A stretch of DNA of 64,000 nucleotides from Ceratothoa steindachneri (taxonomy: Eukaryota; Arthropoda; Malacostraca; Isopoda; Cymothoidae): NCBI GenBank assembly GCA_963969495.1, contig OZ018317.1:220109997-220173996 (forward strand), in the 5' to 3' direction. The first letter of the stretch is position 1. Each line of letters starts with the position of its first letter. Below the pieces are notes generated by a model, which had not been told where the DNA came from, made no database searches, and saw nothing but the letters and a program-made list of their open reading frames with translations. The translations under genes and the position numbers were made by a program. Below are positions 10,200 to 21,273 of this stretch, piece by piece.

Positions 10200-11551
10200 G
10201 CATATTCATGTGAAATAGCTTTCTACGTGAAGGGGCTTGAATTAGATAGTCGACAAGACCGCGTTTTCGACCACTTGATACGAGCCCTTCCATTGACTTA
10301 GTAGTTTATTATGTTCAGTTGGGAGTAACAATAATACCTCTTCACTGGGCTTGAATTTTTTCTCCTTGGACTTACAATCAAAGTAGGTCTTATATTTGTC
10401 CAAGTTAGTATCCGCGTTCTAAGCGATCTCGGCACATTTATCTAGTCGATATCTTAATTCCAGCAGATAGGCCTAGGAGGATTGTATTTCTTGATCCAAT
10501 TATTGATTAGTGAAGAGCTCATTTAAAATGCTTAAAGGGCCTCGAACGTTCCGTCCGTAGCGCAGTTTGAATGGGGCAAACCCCAATGTGCGGTGCGGGA
10601 TCTCTCGGTATGCGAATAGAGCTACCGGCAGATATCGATGTCAGTCTCTGGGCTGTTCGGCAAACAATTTGTTTAAAATTGCCTTGAGAGTAACTTTTAA
10701 CCTTTCGCACATTCTATTTCCTGCGGGGTGGAACGAAGTGGTAAACAAGCTCTTTACCATAAGCAACTTGCCTATATACTCCATTAGCTGCGAAGTAAAG
10801 TGTCGGCCACGATCATATAGTATTTCCTTGCGCAATCCAACACGGAAGAAGATCGTTATGATCGGGGAACCTGGTTGCAAAGTCGACCATGGTTATTCAC
10901 CTCCCTTGCGAAGGGGGGGCGGCAATCGAACCAATTAAATTGATTGCCACTCCGGAGAAGGGTTCGGAAATACGGGGTCCCTTCTGTAAAGGTGCGGGTT
11001 TAACTCGCCCCTTTATGCCCGTGTTTTCACAGATGTCGCACGAACAACAGTAGCCAATAAAAATAATTGAGGATACTCTGTGCCGTTTTCGTATGGCTAA
11101 AATGGCGCGAAAAAAGACTATCGTGGGCGGACTGCAGAATGAGATGAACGTGGGAGTGGGGGACACATAACGCTCGGGACTCGGGTTTATTACCTCCAGA
11201 GCAAGTGTGATAAAGTAGGCCATCTTCAACGAGGTGAGAGATTACCTTATCACATCTAGTAGCTTCTTGCACCTTATTTTGAGTCTTTGTCCAAAGGGGA
11301 CGAAGATAATCGCATTCCTTCTGATTTTTTGCGAATTCTTTGTTCATTAAATTCTTGAATTCTGAAACGCAGGGTGCTTCTGGCGGAGCGGGCGTCTCTA
11401 ATTCCTTTTTCGCTTGCGAACGAGTGATCACGAGTTGAACCACGAGGAGGCGGGTACTCGCGGACAGTGGCCAATTAGGACAGGACAGAATTTGATGGTA
11501 GCTGCTACCACTTCTGCTCAGCCAGTAAAATAAGTGCATTCGATAAAGCAC
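10200..11551 (-). pseudogene. Integrase of the integrase-first gypsy element
   Basis: The zinc-binding part is seen as CVPHSHVHLILQSAHDS, RHFSHTKTAQSILNYFYW and the Cys pair CDICENTG (11551-11027 and the next frame). RVKPAPLQKGPRISEPF leads into the catalytic core: INLIGSI, where the first Asp is Asn; YDRGRHFTSQLM with the second Asp; and HPAGNRMCERLKVTLK with the Glu. Between first and second Asp a stretch is missing. The C-terminal part continues through LFAYREIPHRTLGFAPFKL to QWKGSYQVVENA. It would insert cDNA into the genome. The order relative to RT is the notable feature: RT follows rather than precedes it. Confidence 0.85.
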
Positions 11552-11661
11552 TAGACAATGGGGAATCTATTTGCGCGCCCCAAGTAATCGTGCACTACTG
11601 CAAATTTGTTGTGATCCGGGGCTACAGGTGGGAGTAACTTGTCCGAAAACACGATGCAGGT

Positions 11662-11883
11662 TCACCCTGTATTGCGTACGAGGATGGAAATACGGCAGTC
11701 GTTTACTGCTCCAGTTTCGAATTTGAGGCCCCCAGGAGTGCTTTTATCGAACAAAAAGTTTACCTGGTGGCCAACGGGACTCGATATGCTCAATGAGAGA
11801 GGAGATTCTTGTTGCGACGATGGTGGCGCGGACGTAGCACTGATTTGGTGTACCTGCTGAAGAGGGTTGTTTTGAAGTTGCAA
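11662..11883 (-). pseudogene. Protease-like region of the integrase-first gypsy element
   Basis: A 73-codon frame follows gag on the same strand. Near residue 55 it has FETGAVNDCRISIL, which resembles the DTGA-type active site of retroelement aspartic proteases with Asp replaced by Glu. The N-terminal half is Gln/Ser-rich and unstructured. The call rests on position between gag and pol and on this single degenerate motif. Confidence 0.45.
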
Positions 11884-11886
11884 GTT

Positions 11887-12690
11887 CTAAAGGCAATTGG
11901 TCCCCACGTGGCCCTCAACGCCACGAGAGTAGCAGACGATAGGCCTCCTGGGAAGTGATGAAACACGGGAATTAGACGAGAACGGTTTGATGTCACGTTG
12001 GTTTGACGAGAAGAAATGTTTGGGTTTTGAAGGGCCAGTCACCTTGACGACCTTGTTTGTGTTTTGGGGAGTACATTTAGTCTTGCTAGCCTTAGATTTG
12101 TGAGATGGAGGTTCGGTCTTCCTTCCTTCTTTAGGGTAGCTATTATGGCTTGCCGCATTAACATCGGCTTCCTCGATACATTCCTTGAATGTAAAATACT
12201 TCCGGTCTTTCACGAATGATCTAATTTCTGAACGAAGGGAAGACAAAAGTTCATCCTTCAGCAGGAGGTCGACCAAGGCATCATAGTCATCAGAAATTTT
12301 GGATGCATCCACTCAAAAATTAAAGTGGCGCTGTAAAGTATAACCAAACTGGCGAAAGGTTTGGTTTGGCTGTATACGGCAGTGCCGGAATTTTTCAGGG
12401 TAGAAATCCGGGGTCGTATTATAGACTAACAGTTATTCGCATTTCAACGTAGAGTAGTAAATAGTTACCTCTGACATGAGTAAGGTGAATATATCCCTGA
12501 GCTGAGTGCTCAGTAATGGCAACAATTTGGCTACGACGTTGGCCTCAATATCCCAATCTGAGTCAGATAAGACCCCAAATCCTCACCTGCTTTAAATACG
12601 GAAAATATTATAGACGCTGTTTGCTGAATGACGGACCTTGAAATGATTGAAGCGTCTCATTCCGGGTCCTCCTCATTTCTAATTAATGAA
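11887..12690 (-). pseudogene. gag capsid and zinc knuckle of the integrase-first gypsy element
   Basis: The frame from about 12530 reads LLPLLSTQLRDIFTLLMSE, then a frameshift into the capsid-like FRHCRIQPNQTFRQFGYTLQ. After one more shift and stop it becomes the 141-codon frame 12312-11887. That frame has DALVDLLLKDELLSSL, a Lys/Ser-rich linker, and a knuckle CYSRGVEGHVGTNC in which the second Cys of the CCHC pattern is Arg. Gag would package the RNA into particles. The missing knuckle Cys and several frame breaks show it is inactive. Confidence 0.8.
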
Positions 12691-12699
12691 GACGAATTC

Positions 12700-13705
12700 T
12701 TTTTCTTTCTTCTCTGTCCTGGGACCACTACTATTCATCATCTACGTCAACGACATGGACGGTGACATGGTTTCCAAAATTTCCAAATTTGCCGACGATA
12801 CCAAGCTTGGTATAAACGTTGCAAAGGATGGAAACACTGCCCGCCTGCAGGAAGATCTTGGGAAGATTGGGGAGTGGTCGGACACGTGGCAAATGCCTTT
12901 TAACGTTAACAAATGCAAAGTAATGCATATCGGCCACAGAAACCCCCAATCTCAGTATATCCTTAAGAGCACTGCTCTTGAATCGAGTGACACTGAGAAG
13001 GACTTGGGTGTAACTATTACAAGCTACCTCAAGTTCTCGAAACAGTGCATGGAGGCAGAGAAGAAAGCCAAAAGGATGTTAGGCTACATAAAGAGCCAGT
13101 TTGGATACCGTAACAAGGAGATAGTACTTTGTCTGTACAACTCCCTCTTTCGGCCGCACCTGGAGTATGCCGTACAATTTTTGAGTCCTTCGTTTCGAAA
13201 GGACATCGCAAGGTTGGAACGCGTACAAGCCAGGGCAACCAAGCTGATTCCCTCAATCCGACATAAAAGTTATAAGGATAGACTAAGGGAATTAAATCTG
13301 TTCTCGCTGGAAACCCGTAGACTGCGTGGTCATCTCATCGAAGTTTTCAAAATACTTCGAGGGTTCGACAATGTTGACTACCGGGATATTTTCACAGTGA
13401 GTGAGAACAGAACGCGCAATCACGGCTTCAAACCTGAACTGAAGCGTTACAACCGCAATATGTTTCGAAATTTTTTCACTTACAGTATCTGCGGTAAGTG
13501 GAACGCACTTCCAGTGGAAGTTGTCAACAGTGAATCTGTTGACCAGTTCAAGTCAAGACTAGACAAAGTCTTGAAAAGTGGCCGTTTAGGGACGCAAAAC
13601 AATTGAGCAGTCATGTGCCTGCTTGATTGCTAGTCCAAAGGTACCCTCTTTGAATGGAGCGTAAGGTCTCCTAGGGTACTTCCTTTCCTTGTTACTCCTT
13701 GTTAC
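12700..13705 (+). mobile_element. 5'-truncated CR1/L2-like LINE inserted into gypsy gag
   Basis: An unbroken 306-codon frame ends at 13606. It begins in the reverse transcriptase palm: SVLGPLLFIIYVNDMDGD, KFADDTKLGINVAKDG with the catalytic FADD, EWSDTWQMPFNVNKCKVMHI and DLGVTITSYLKFSKQC. It then runs through the thumb and C-terminal region (RLERVQARATKLIPSI, YKDRLRELNLFSLETRRLRG, FTYSICGKWNALPVEVV). The 5' part, including the endonuclease, is absent, as usual for LINE copies. The 3' end carries a short tandem CCTTGTTACT repeat at about 13686-13705, like the microsatellite ends of CR1/L2 elements. The intact frame marks it as younger than its gypsy host. Confidence 0.85.
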
Positions 13706-13725
13706 TTCTCTTTCTCTTCTTTCTT

Positions 13726-13884
13726 CTAGTTCTCTCTCTCCTTCTTCTTGTTCTTTCTCTTCTTTTTTCTTTTTTCTCCTTTCTTCTCTTTTTGTTCTTC
13801 CTCCTCTTGGATGTACTCTAATAACTCTTTTCCACTGAGTCCAAGAGACTCACCTTGTGACTTAAAAATTTCGAAGGAAGACAT
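13726..13884 (-). pseudogene. gag N-terminus of the integrase-first gypsy element
   Basis: An ATG at 13884 opens a 52-codon frame, MSSFEIFKSQGESLGLSGKE, then LLEYIQEEEE and a long Lys/Arg/Glu stretch that would form a charged helix or coiled coil, ending in TAG. A hydrophobic start with a G-L-S/T-G-KELLE-Y motif before a charged helix is common at the gag start of metazoan gypsy elements. The capsid part resumes on the other side of the inserted LINE, below about 12690, which supports one gag split by that insertion. Confidence 0.65.

Positions 13885-14911
<1,027 letters not shown>

Positions 14912-14987
<76 letters not shown>
14912..14987. repeat. (TA)n microsatellite, ~76 bp
   Basis: This is the second TA array, on the right flank of the inverted-repeat element. 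Confidence 0.97.
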
Positions 14988-14991
<4 letters not shown>

Positions 14992-17157
14992 TTAGTCGGG
15001 GTAATAACGCATTGCATAATTATAATTGACATGTAGCTAATGTTCACACTTAACTCTATTATAGTTTTCATACCAATTTCCCACCTCCCCTCCACCTACC
15101 TCCTCAACTCACAATGGCCTCACTTCGAATACACGCCACGTAATCGGCTCCGCCTTCGACCGGATTTGATGAAATACGAGAGGTTCCCGCGCCTCAGTCG
15201 GGGGAGACACGATTTGAGGCTGGCGACTGACTTATTCTGCTAGAAAAGCACCGATTAATGAGGCCATTAACGGAAACGAGAGAAATGTTGAGAACAGAAA
15301 TTGGGGTGTAGGCGTCTAGGCCGACTACTACTCGATGGAGACATTCGATACGATCGGTTTGTACCCCAAAGCGCAAGTCGGCATTCGGGGGAAAGAGTCG
15401 GATAGGGCGGGTGGGGGGAATCGAAGCCTTGCTTTCCCTTCTTTGGTCACCCCACTCCCTAACAGTACTTTTGAGGCTCAGAAGAGTTTCCTGTTTGTTA
15501 CCTAGGGACCCATGTAGTCTCATCATATGGTTACTCGAGCTACGTACCTGTACACATTTTCCCGTCCCCTTTATCTCAATACTCAGCAGGAACATGACTT
15601 TAAAGATTTAGCGCCGTGCTCGTTGGTTTTCGCCCCTATATATTAATAGAGTTCCGTATAAGACAATGATTGCGACTCGGCCCATTTTTTGTCTTCTTTC
15701 TCATACACTCTTACTCACCTGCCTTTACCGTCCCATTTCGAAGTTGCGGAACTTTAATCAGGAATCGCCTAGTTCTACTGATAATTTGCAACTTATTTAA
15801 GGAGTTTCTCTCGAGAAGGAGGTGATATTTGTGCTTTCCTTTTGATTCAACATTCTTACGTTTGGGAGTTGGCGAGAATTATGTCCAATTATTGTTTGGT
15901 TAAGAGGGGACCTTTGAAATCGCAGGTGGCGCACCAGGTGGGAATTGGGACCACGAAAAGATTTGAGATGGAGCCGTGAATGGCCTAGAGTGTAATATTC
16001 GTGTTCACCAAATCTAAATGCTGCCTGGGTGTTCCTGTCTTTCTCATCTTCTTATCAACGTTCTTTTTTGTCTCCACAATTCTTTTAACTCTTTCTCATA
16101 GAGTGAGAGAGATTCACGAAAGTCTTTCAAAGGCATTTGTTTCTCTTACTGCATATTCCGCCTGATTGACGGATTGTCCCTATTACACCTCACCTTTATA
16201 ACGACCAGGTGATTTAAGATTACAATTAACGCTTTTCCATGATTGTAACCTTGGTTATTTGAATGAAAGATTCAAGGAGTTTTGTGAAATCGATTTGTTT
16301 TTCGAAAGCAATGTCAACTTTCCCGCCCTCGATTAAGGCGGTCCAAATATTCAGAAATTTTGTTTTCAATTACCTATTCCAAAATTTAGTCAATTAGGAT
16401 CGACTCCTTCTGTCACACATTGTTCTTTTATTATCTTTTCTATACTCTCGTGTTTTTTTCTCTTGAGGAATCTATTCAATAACAACTTTTTCCGAATTAA
16501 ATTGCGTTTTTTTTATTCCCAAGCTTCGCTCCGATCAGGTTAAAAAAATTTCGTTGCAAAAGGTGAGTTTTTTTCGCAAGAGAGTATTTTTTGGGGAGTT
16601 TTCTGAATTTTTTCCTGTTTCGAATGTCACTGCAAAGTGATCGATTACGAGGTTCCATACTTTTATTTGGACCAATCTCAAAATACAGTGATATCTTTTA
16701 GAGCAAAGGCCCTCAACCAACTGAGAATTGGACAAAAAGATTGGCAGACTTAAACTGTCTGATAGAAATCTTTTAATCTTTAAACTTTCATTCATTAACC
16801 TTTTCTACAGATTTTCAGTTTAGTCTACATAATATTTTATTGAATGTTGCAAATTGAATTAAAAATAAAACTATTTTACTTTATATGCGTGGAAATATTC
16901 CATTTATAATAATTATTACTATTTAGAATGCATCATTCGAGTCAGGCAATCTTGGAAAGGGAGAAATAACATTATAAGGGGGTATGGGGAACAAGAAAAG
17001 CTTGATAATCATTGCTTAAGAAGCTTTAATGGAAACCGATTTCTCTCATTCACATACTGATCGAAATGGTTGATTTTCTTTCCTTTGCTGCTCTTTAACG
17101 CGGGCAGTTTCATTATCTGTTTTTCTGACAATTCTTAACTGGTTGGCCTAAATTATT
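14988..17157. other. No recognised gene; one 133-codon minus-strand frame in a GC-richer patch
   Basis: A minus-strand frame at 15194-15595 (MFLLSIEIKGTGKCVQ..., Arg/Ser-rich) lies in a locally GC-richer stretch, about 15120-15560. I do not recognise it. The rest is AT-rich with no repeat that I can name. Confidence 0.35.
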
Positions 17158-17186
17158 ATATATGTGTATATATATATATATACACA
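17158..17186. repeat. Short imperfect (TA)n tract
   Basis: About 28 bp of TA with GTGTA and TACACA edges. Confidence 0.9.
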
Positions 17187-17211
17187 TAAATATAATCACT
17201 AACTCTATAAT

Positions 17212-17560
17212 TTAAGAAGAGGATATTTTTGAGTATTTGAATAATAATTTCATCTTAGTTTGGTTATGACTTATGTTTTTTATCAAAGTTATTTCTAATA
17301 ATTCTTGTATAATATCAAAAAACAAAATGGTGAAGTTCAGAATTGAATAAAAGTATCAAAATTTGGGGAATTTTTTAAAACCCAAAGAATTACAAATAGT
17401 GAAGTTCAGAAAATTTATTTTTATATATCTTCTATAACTCTATATTTTAGCAATGTGATATTTGGAAAGGGGGTAAATTTAGTTTAGAGTTCCTTTTTAA
17501 AATTATTATAATTGGCGAAATTCAGAAAATTTCTAAAAATTTAACCATTTTTATAGGTTA
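17212..17560. repeat. Dispersed repeat A, copy 1
   Basis: It aligns in the same orientation with 52503-52930: both begin near TAAGAAG, share GAGTATTTGAATAATAATTT and CTTAGTTTGGTTATGACT, and contain several GAAGTTCAGAAAATTTAT-type sub-repeats. It is AT-rich and non-coding, of unknown class. Confidence 0.8.
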
Positions 17561-17564
17561 GAGA

Positions 17565-18320
17565 AAGGCTAGATTTTAATAATGATATCAAGGGCTTAAT
17601 CAACAGGAGCCTTAGTGAAAAAGCTATTAAAATATAAAGCAACTGTTTATTGAACCAACATTTTTAATTTTATTTACAAAATCGCGAGAATGAATAATGT
17701 GAGCATGAGAGATGCTGCCAACTAATTTGGATAAAATGTTGACTAATCACTCTGATAGTTTGTACACTGGAAATAATCGGTCTATGAGGATTAACGTCCT
17801 TATGTGTTTTAGGTAAGCGATGCATGTACGGTAAAGAGGGATTGTCCACTTTAAATTGTTTAATTAGACTAGAATATCCTTTCAGAATATTTTCAATAGA
17901 AAGATTGAAAGATTTAATTTGCTTGCAAGTGGATCGTTATACAGTTTTTCCTATGTATTCCTATCATTTAGCAAGTTCATTCAATTTATCAGTATAGTGG
18001 TGTCTGTCCAGATTGCCTATCATATTAGTTTTATCAGATTTAGTAAGCATAATAATTCTTATTTTGTTTCAACTCTTTTAAAGCACTGGATAAAACAAAT
18101 GGAATAGATGCAAAATTTTGATCGGAATTTAAGGCACCAAGTAAATAACCACTGATAAAGTCGCTATTAATATCGGCTCTATTTTTAGATTTTTCAATCG
18201 ATACTAAATGTTGTGCAAAAAGATCATCACTAAATTTGTATGAAAAAGACAGGCCATAACCAAGAATATTCTTTTGATCTTGGGTTAACTGAAGAAAAAT
18301 CTCAGTAAACATACTCGTAT
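17565..18320 (-). pseudogene. Penelope-like reverse transcriptase, N-terminal half, decayed
   Basis: On the minus strand the frame 18300-18040 reads LTQDQKNILGYGLSFSYKF, AQHLVSIEKSKNRADI, and IPFVLSSALKELKQNKN, the usual segment just before the RT core. Further along, in shifted frames, come SDKTNMIGNLDRHHYTDKL, DPLASKLNLSI, NPSLPYMHRLPKTHKDV, PHRPIISSVQ and ISHAHIIHSRDFVNKIKNV. The P-Y-x-x-x-LPK-x-HK and RPI(V/I)S motifs are diagnostic of Penelope-like RTs. Frames break several times and the catalytic palm is not reached. The element would use the RT with a C-terminal nuclease that is not present here. Confidence 0.75.
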
Positions 18321-18900
18321 ATTTAAAGAACGGAATACATATAAGAAATTTTTTTTGCATATAATAATAATACGAGTAGGTATTTATAATGCGCCTTGTA
18401 GGTGATGAGGTGAATTTTATAGTCGGTGCTGATGCAAATGGGTAACCAGTGTAGCTCCTGTAACAGAGGCATCGGAGGAGAGAACCGATGGTGGAGAAGG
18501 AGGAGCCGGGCAGCATAGTTTTGAACTAGTTGTAGGGGGCGAAGTGACGAAGAAGGGAGATTCACTAGAAGAGAATTGCAGTAGTCTAAGCGTGAGGTGA
18601 CGATGGCATGAATAGCAGTCTTAAGGCTTCGTAAATCAAAATGGGATCGAACACGTGAGAAGTTGTGAAGGAAACCGAGAGAAGACTTATAGATAAGATG
18701 GATGTGCGGTTTAAACGAGAGTTGCTCGTCGAAAATAACAGCAAGATTACTGACGGTATCAGAGAAGGCGACATTGGTTCCTCCAAGCTTAAGGGAGGAA
18801 AAGAGAGCTTTAGATTTCTCCACCATCGAAGAAGTACCAACAGGAACTTAAGTTTTATTGTGGATAAGTTTGAGAAAGTTGGCAGGTGGCAAAAGTATTG
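18321..18900 (-). pseudogene. CR1/L2-like LINE reverse transcriptase, C-terminal fragment
   Basis: The minus-strand frame from 18826 starts MVEKSKALFSSLKLGG, then VIFDEQLSFKPHIHLIYKSS, SRVRSHFDLRSLKTAIHAIV, TSRLDYCNSLLVNLP, LQLVQNYAARLLLLHH and LQELHWLPICISTDYKIHLI. These are the thumb motifs of L2/CR1-type LINE RTs. It is cut at the left and joins the Penelope-like piece near 18320 within one continuing minus-strand frame. The catalytic palm and endonuclease are missing. Confidence 0.85.
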
Positions 18901-19097
18901 AATTAGTCTAATAACATGAGAAAATATTGTTATTAAGCAAAAGAAATTTTAGAAATTCGACGAAAGGGGGAAGATTTAAGAGTTAATTAAAAAAATAGAA
19001 ACAAAACTAATGTCATTCATTGATAATAATCATAGGAGAATGGCGTTTCCTTTGAGCAATTCAAAAGGTCAAAGAAGTTTTTTAAGCTATTCGACAG

Positions 19098-20527
19098 TGT
19101 CGTAGAATAGGCTCTCGACGATATACCATATATATCTATTCGTTGAGGGAATTATTCTAATATTTCGAGTGCGTGGTAATCTGATTGACCGAGGTTATTT
19201 ATCTTCAATATGTTAAGAAGTGGAACTGAGCTCAAGGATAATAATATGGCTATCATTAATAAAATAGAGTTTTTATTAATTAAACTATCAACAACACACA
19301 AAAAGAAAATGTTTACATAAACGGAGAATGGAAAGGGTCGTGGGAAAAATCTGACTAATCCGAGGATTAAGATTTGGAGAGATTTAAAAAGATAAACAAA
19401 TAAAAATTAAAGGGATGGGATGGTTCGCTAAACCATTTAAAGCACAGAGTAGCGTTGATAAAAGAATTAGATAATTAAAGGCAATGCTCAGCTTACGTAA
19501 TTACAAAGTTGTTGTGCAGAGGAAGACGATGCGAAGGAATCTTCGGTCCACTGGCGATTTCCAGCAGAAGGGTTCTTCGGGGGGTTGTCCTTAGCGAATG
19601 CAAGGACTGTCTTCGAAGATTGAGAGCAAAGTGGGGCTCGGAGGTACGAGCGATCTTTGTGACAGCAAATTGGGGATGTTCTAGATGAACAAGCGTTCTC
19701 TTGAAGAACGTTAAAAATGGATGAATTTAATTATCCTGACGTGATGTCTTGGGAATGAGAACCGTTTCTTGACGAACGGGCTTGGAGAACAATAGCTGTT
19801 CTAACGTTGTTTTCTTTCTGAACAACCGTCTCTTGTCAACGGGCTCAAAGAACAATGGCTGTTCTAACGTTGTTCTCTTTCTGAACAACAGGGGGGGGAG
19901 AGGGAGAACCGTTTCTTGTCAACGGGCTCAAAGAACAATGGCTGTTCTAACGTTGTTCTCTTTCTGAACAACAGGCAGGGGGGAGGGGGAGAACCGTTTC
20001 TTGTCAACGGGCTCAAAGAACAATGGCTGTTCTACCGTTGTTCTCTTTCTGAACAACAGGGGCGGGGGACTTATTGACTTAAGGTCTCTAAGGCATGAAC
20101 CTTGGCACTCAAGGGATATTGTCCTCTTCTGGACAATAATGGTGGATCTCGAGGTGCACAAGGGAGACCGGATCGGCGTGATGCCTCGCAAAGATAATCT
20201 GGATCTGATCTGATCTGCTTCAATCGGGAAAGCTTTGATATAAATAGTCGAAGCCATCCCCTTGGCGTAGGGGACAATTGAGTGGAAGGCTTCGGGGGAA
20301 TGCCCCGGTCACGCCTGGGAAAATACCTTATCTGCCCATAAGCCTAACTCAATCTGGCGAGATCGACGTATGGAGGCGAAACGGGGGAAAGAACCTCCTT
20401 GATTAAATATTTGCTAAGATGGGCGATAATGCGCTCTGCTTCCTCTCGCAGATGCACGTGGGTAGCCATGTGTTTCTAAACATGTGATAGCAGCTTAATT
20501 TAAGCGGCCTCAGATCGTTCTATCACA
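19098..20527 (-). mobile_element. Solo LTR, same family as 4244-5709, copy B, inverted
   Basis: On the minus strand this 1430-bp unit begins TGTGATAGAACG and ends CTACGACA, the same termini as copy A. The flanking 5 bp are CTGTC on the minus strand on both sides (GACAG at 19093-19097 and 20528-20532 on the plus strand), a perfect target duplication different from copy A's. So the two copies are independent insertions and not the two ends of one element. No internal region is attached. It contains the same four-unit hairpin-bearing array (about 19755-20060). Confidence 0.9.
19755..20060 (-). repeat. Four ~80-bp tandem units inside solo LTR B
   Basis: Four copies of the unit with GTTGTTC...GAACAAC inverted repeats, ending in GAACAACA plus a G-rich (plus-strand) linker of variable length. 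They are homologous to 4721-5039 in reverse orientation. Confidence 0.88.
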
Positions 20528-20532
20528 GACAG

Positions 20533-21273
20533 CAAATACTTAAATTTCATTTAGAGAAATTATACCATACGACTTTTTGTGATCGAGTTTAATGTAACTG
20601 TAGGTGCTATAATTCAAAAGCATCGCCAGTATGGAATTATCTCCAGCTTAGCAAGAGCCGGTGCTCCTCGCAAGATTTACTGTCTTTGTCGACGTTGCAT
20701 GCTTTGAAAGCTAAACGATAGTCCTATGATCTAAAACCGATCTGGATTATCAGAACTTAATTGAGTAAAGGAACTATGAGTGCTGATGTGGTACTGGCTC
20801 GTCTGAAATCACCTTTATGTTCATAAATTCGTTTTGTTAAGGTCAGACGAGGCAGTACCACATCCAGTATTTTTTATCATATTAGCAATTTCAACCACCA
20901 AATGACTATTCAAAGAAACAAATAATATATAATTGTAAAGATTTCCGTAAAATAAAAATAATAGGATCTATATTAATATGAGAAATTCCCAATTTTAATT
21001 TGTCAGATGGGCAATTGAAATGCAGCCCTTATTCTCGTATCGTAACCTTATCGTAAATAGTTTAGGCAACGATCTTAGACTTACACTTCCTGATTAATGA
21101 CCTTTTTTCCTGTTTTGTGCTTTTTATTTTGGTTTTTCTGATCTGTACGCTATTTATAGACTTTTGTAACAATTGCATTCTCAGCATACGACTTAAGAGG
21201 GTATGCTAAACTACATACTGGAACTAGTCTCGTAAATTTAACATTTGGCTGCTATACAGTGGTTTCACTATCA
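20533..21273. other. Spacer with one strong hairpin; otherwise nothing recognised
   Basis: This is AT-rich sequence between solo LTR B and mariner copy 2. The only structure seen is the hairpin listed at 20785-20864. Confidence 0.5.
20785..20864. other. Hairpin with 22-bp arms (miRNA-precursor-like or miniature element)
   Basis: The left arm, 20785-20806 (begins GATGTGGTACTG), pairs with 20843-20864 (ends CAGTACCACATC) with one mismatch in 22. The 36-nt loop could add a further 4 bp (CCTT/AAGG) after a 5-nt bulge. Size and arm length fit a microRNA precursor, but a very short terminal-inverted-repeat element is equally possible. Confidence 0.5.

Larger units (their letters stand above)
8690..13884 (-). 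mobile_element. Ty3/gypsy-type LTR retrotransposon with integrase before reverse transcriptase (Gmr1-type order)
   Basis: Reading the minus strand 5' to 3', the domains are gag N-terminus (13884-13726), an inserted LINE, gag capsid and zinc knuckle (about 12660-11887), protease-like (11883-11662), integrase (about 11551-10200), a linker (about 10200-9970), reverse transcriptase (about 9970-9040) and RNase H (about 9040-8690). Ordinary Ty3/gypsy elements have RT-RH-INT; INT first is the arrangement known for the Gmr1 group. All parts are on one strand, adjacent, and decayed by frameshifts and stops to a similar degree. RNase H breaks off after FQFRI at about 8693. LTRs could not be identified at either end. 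Confidence 0.8.
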
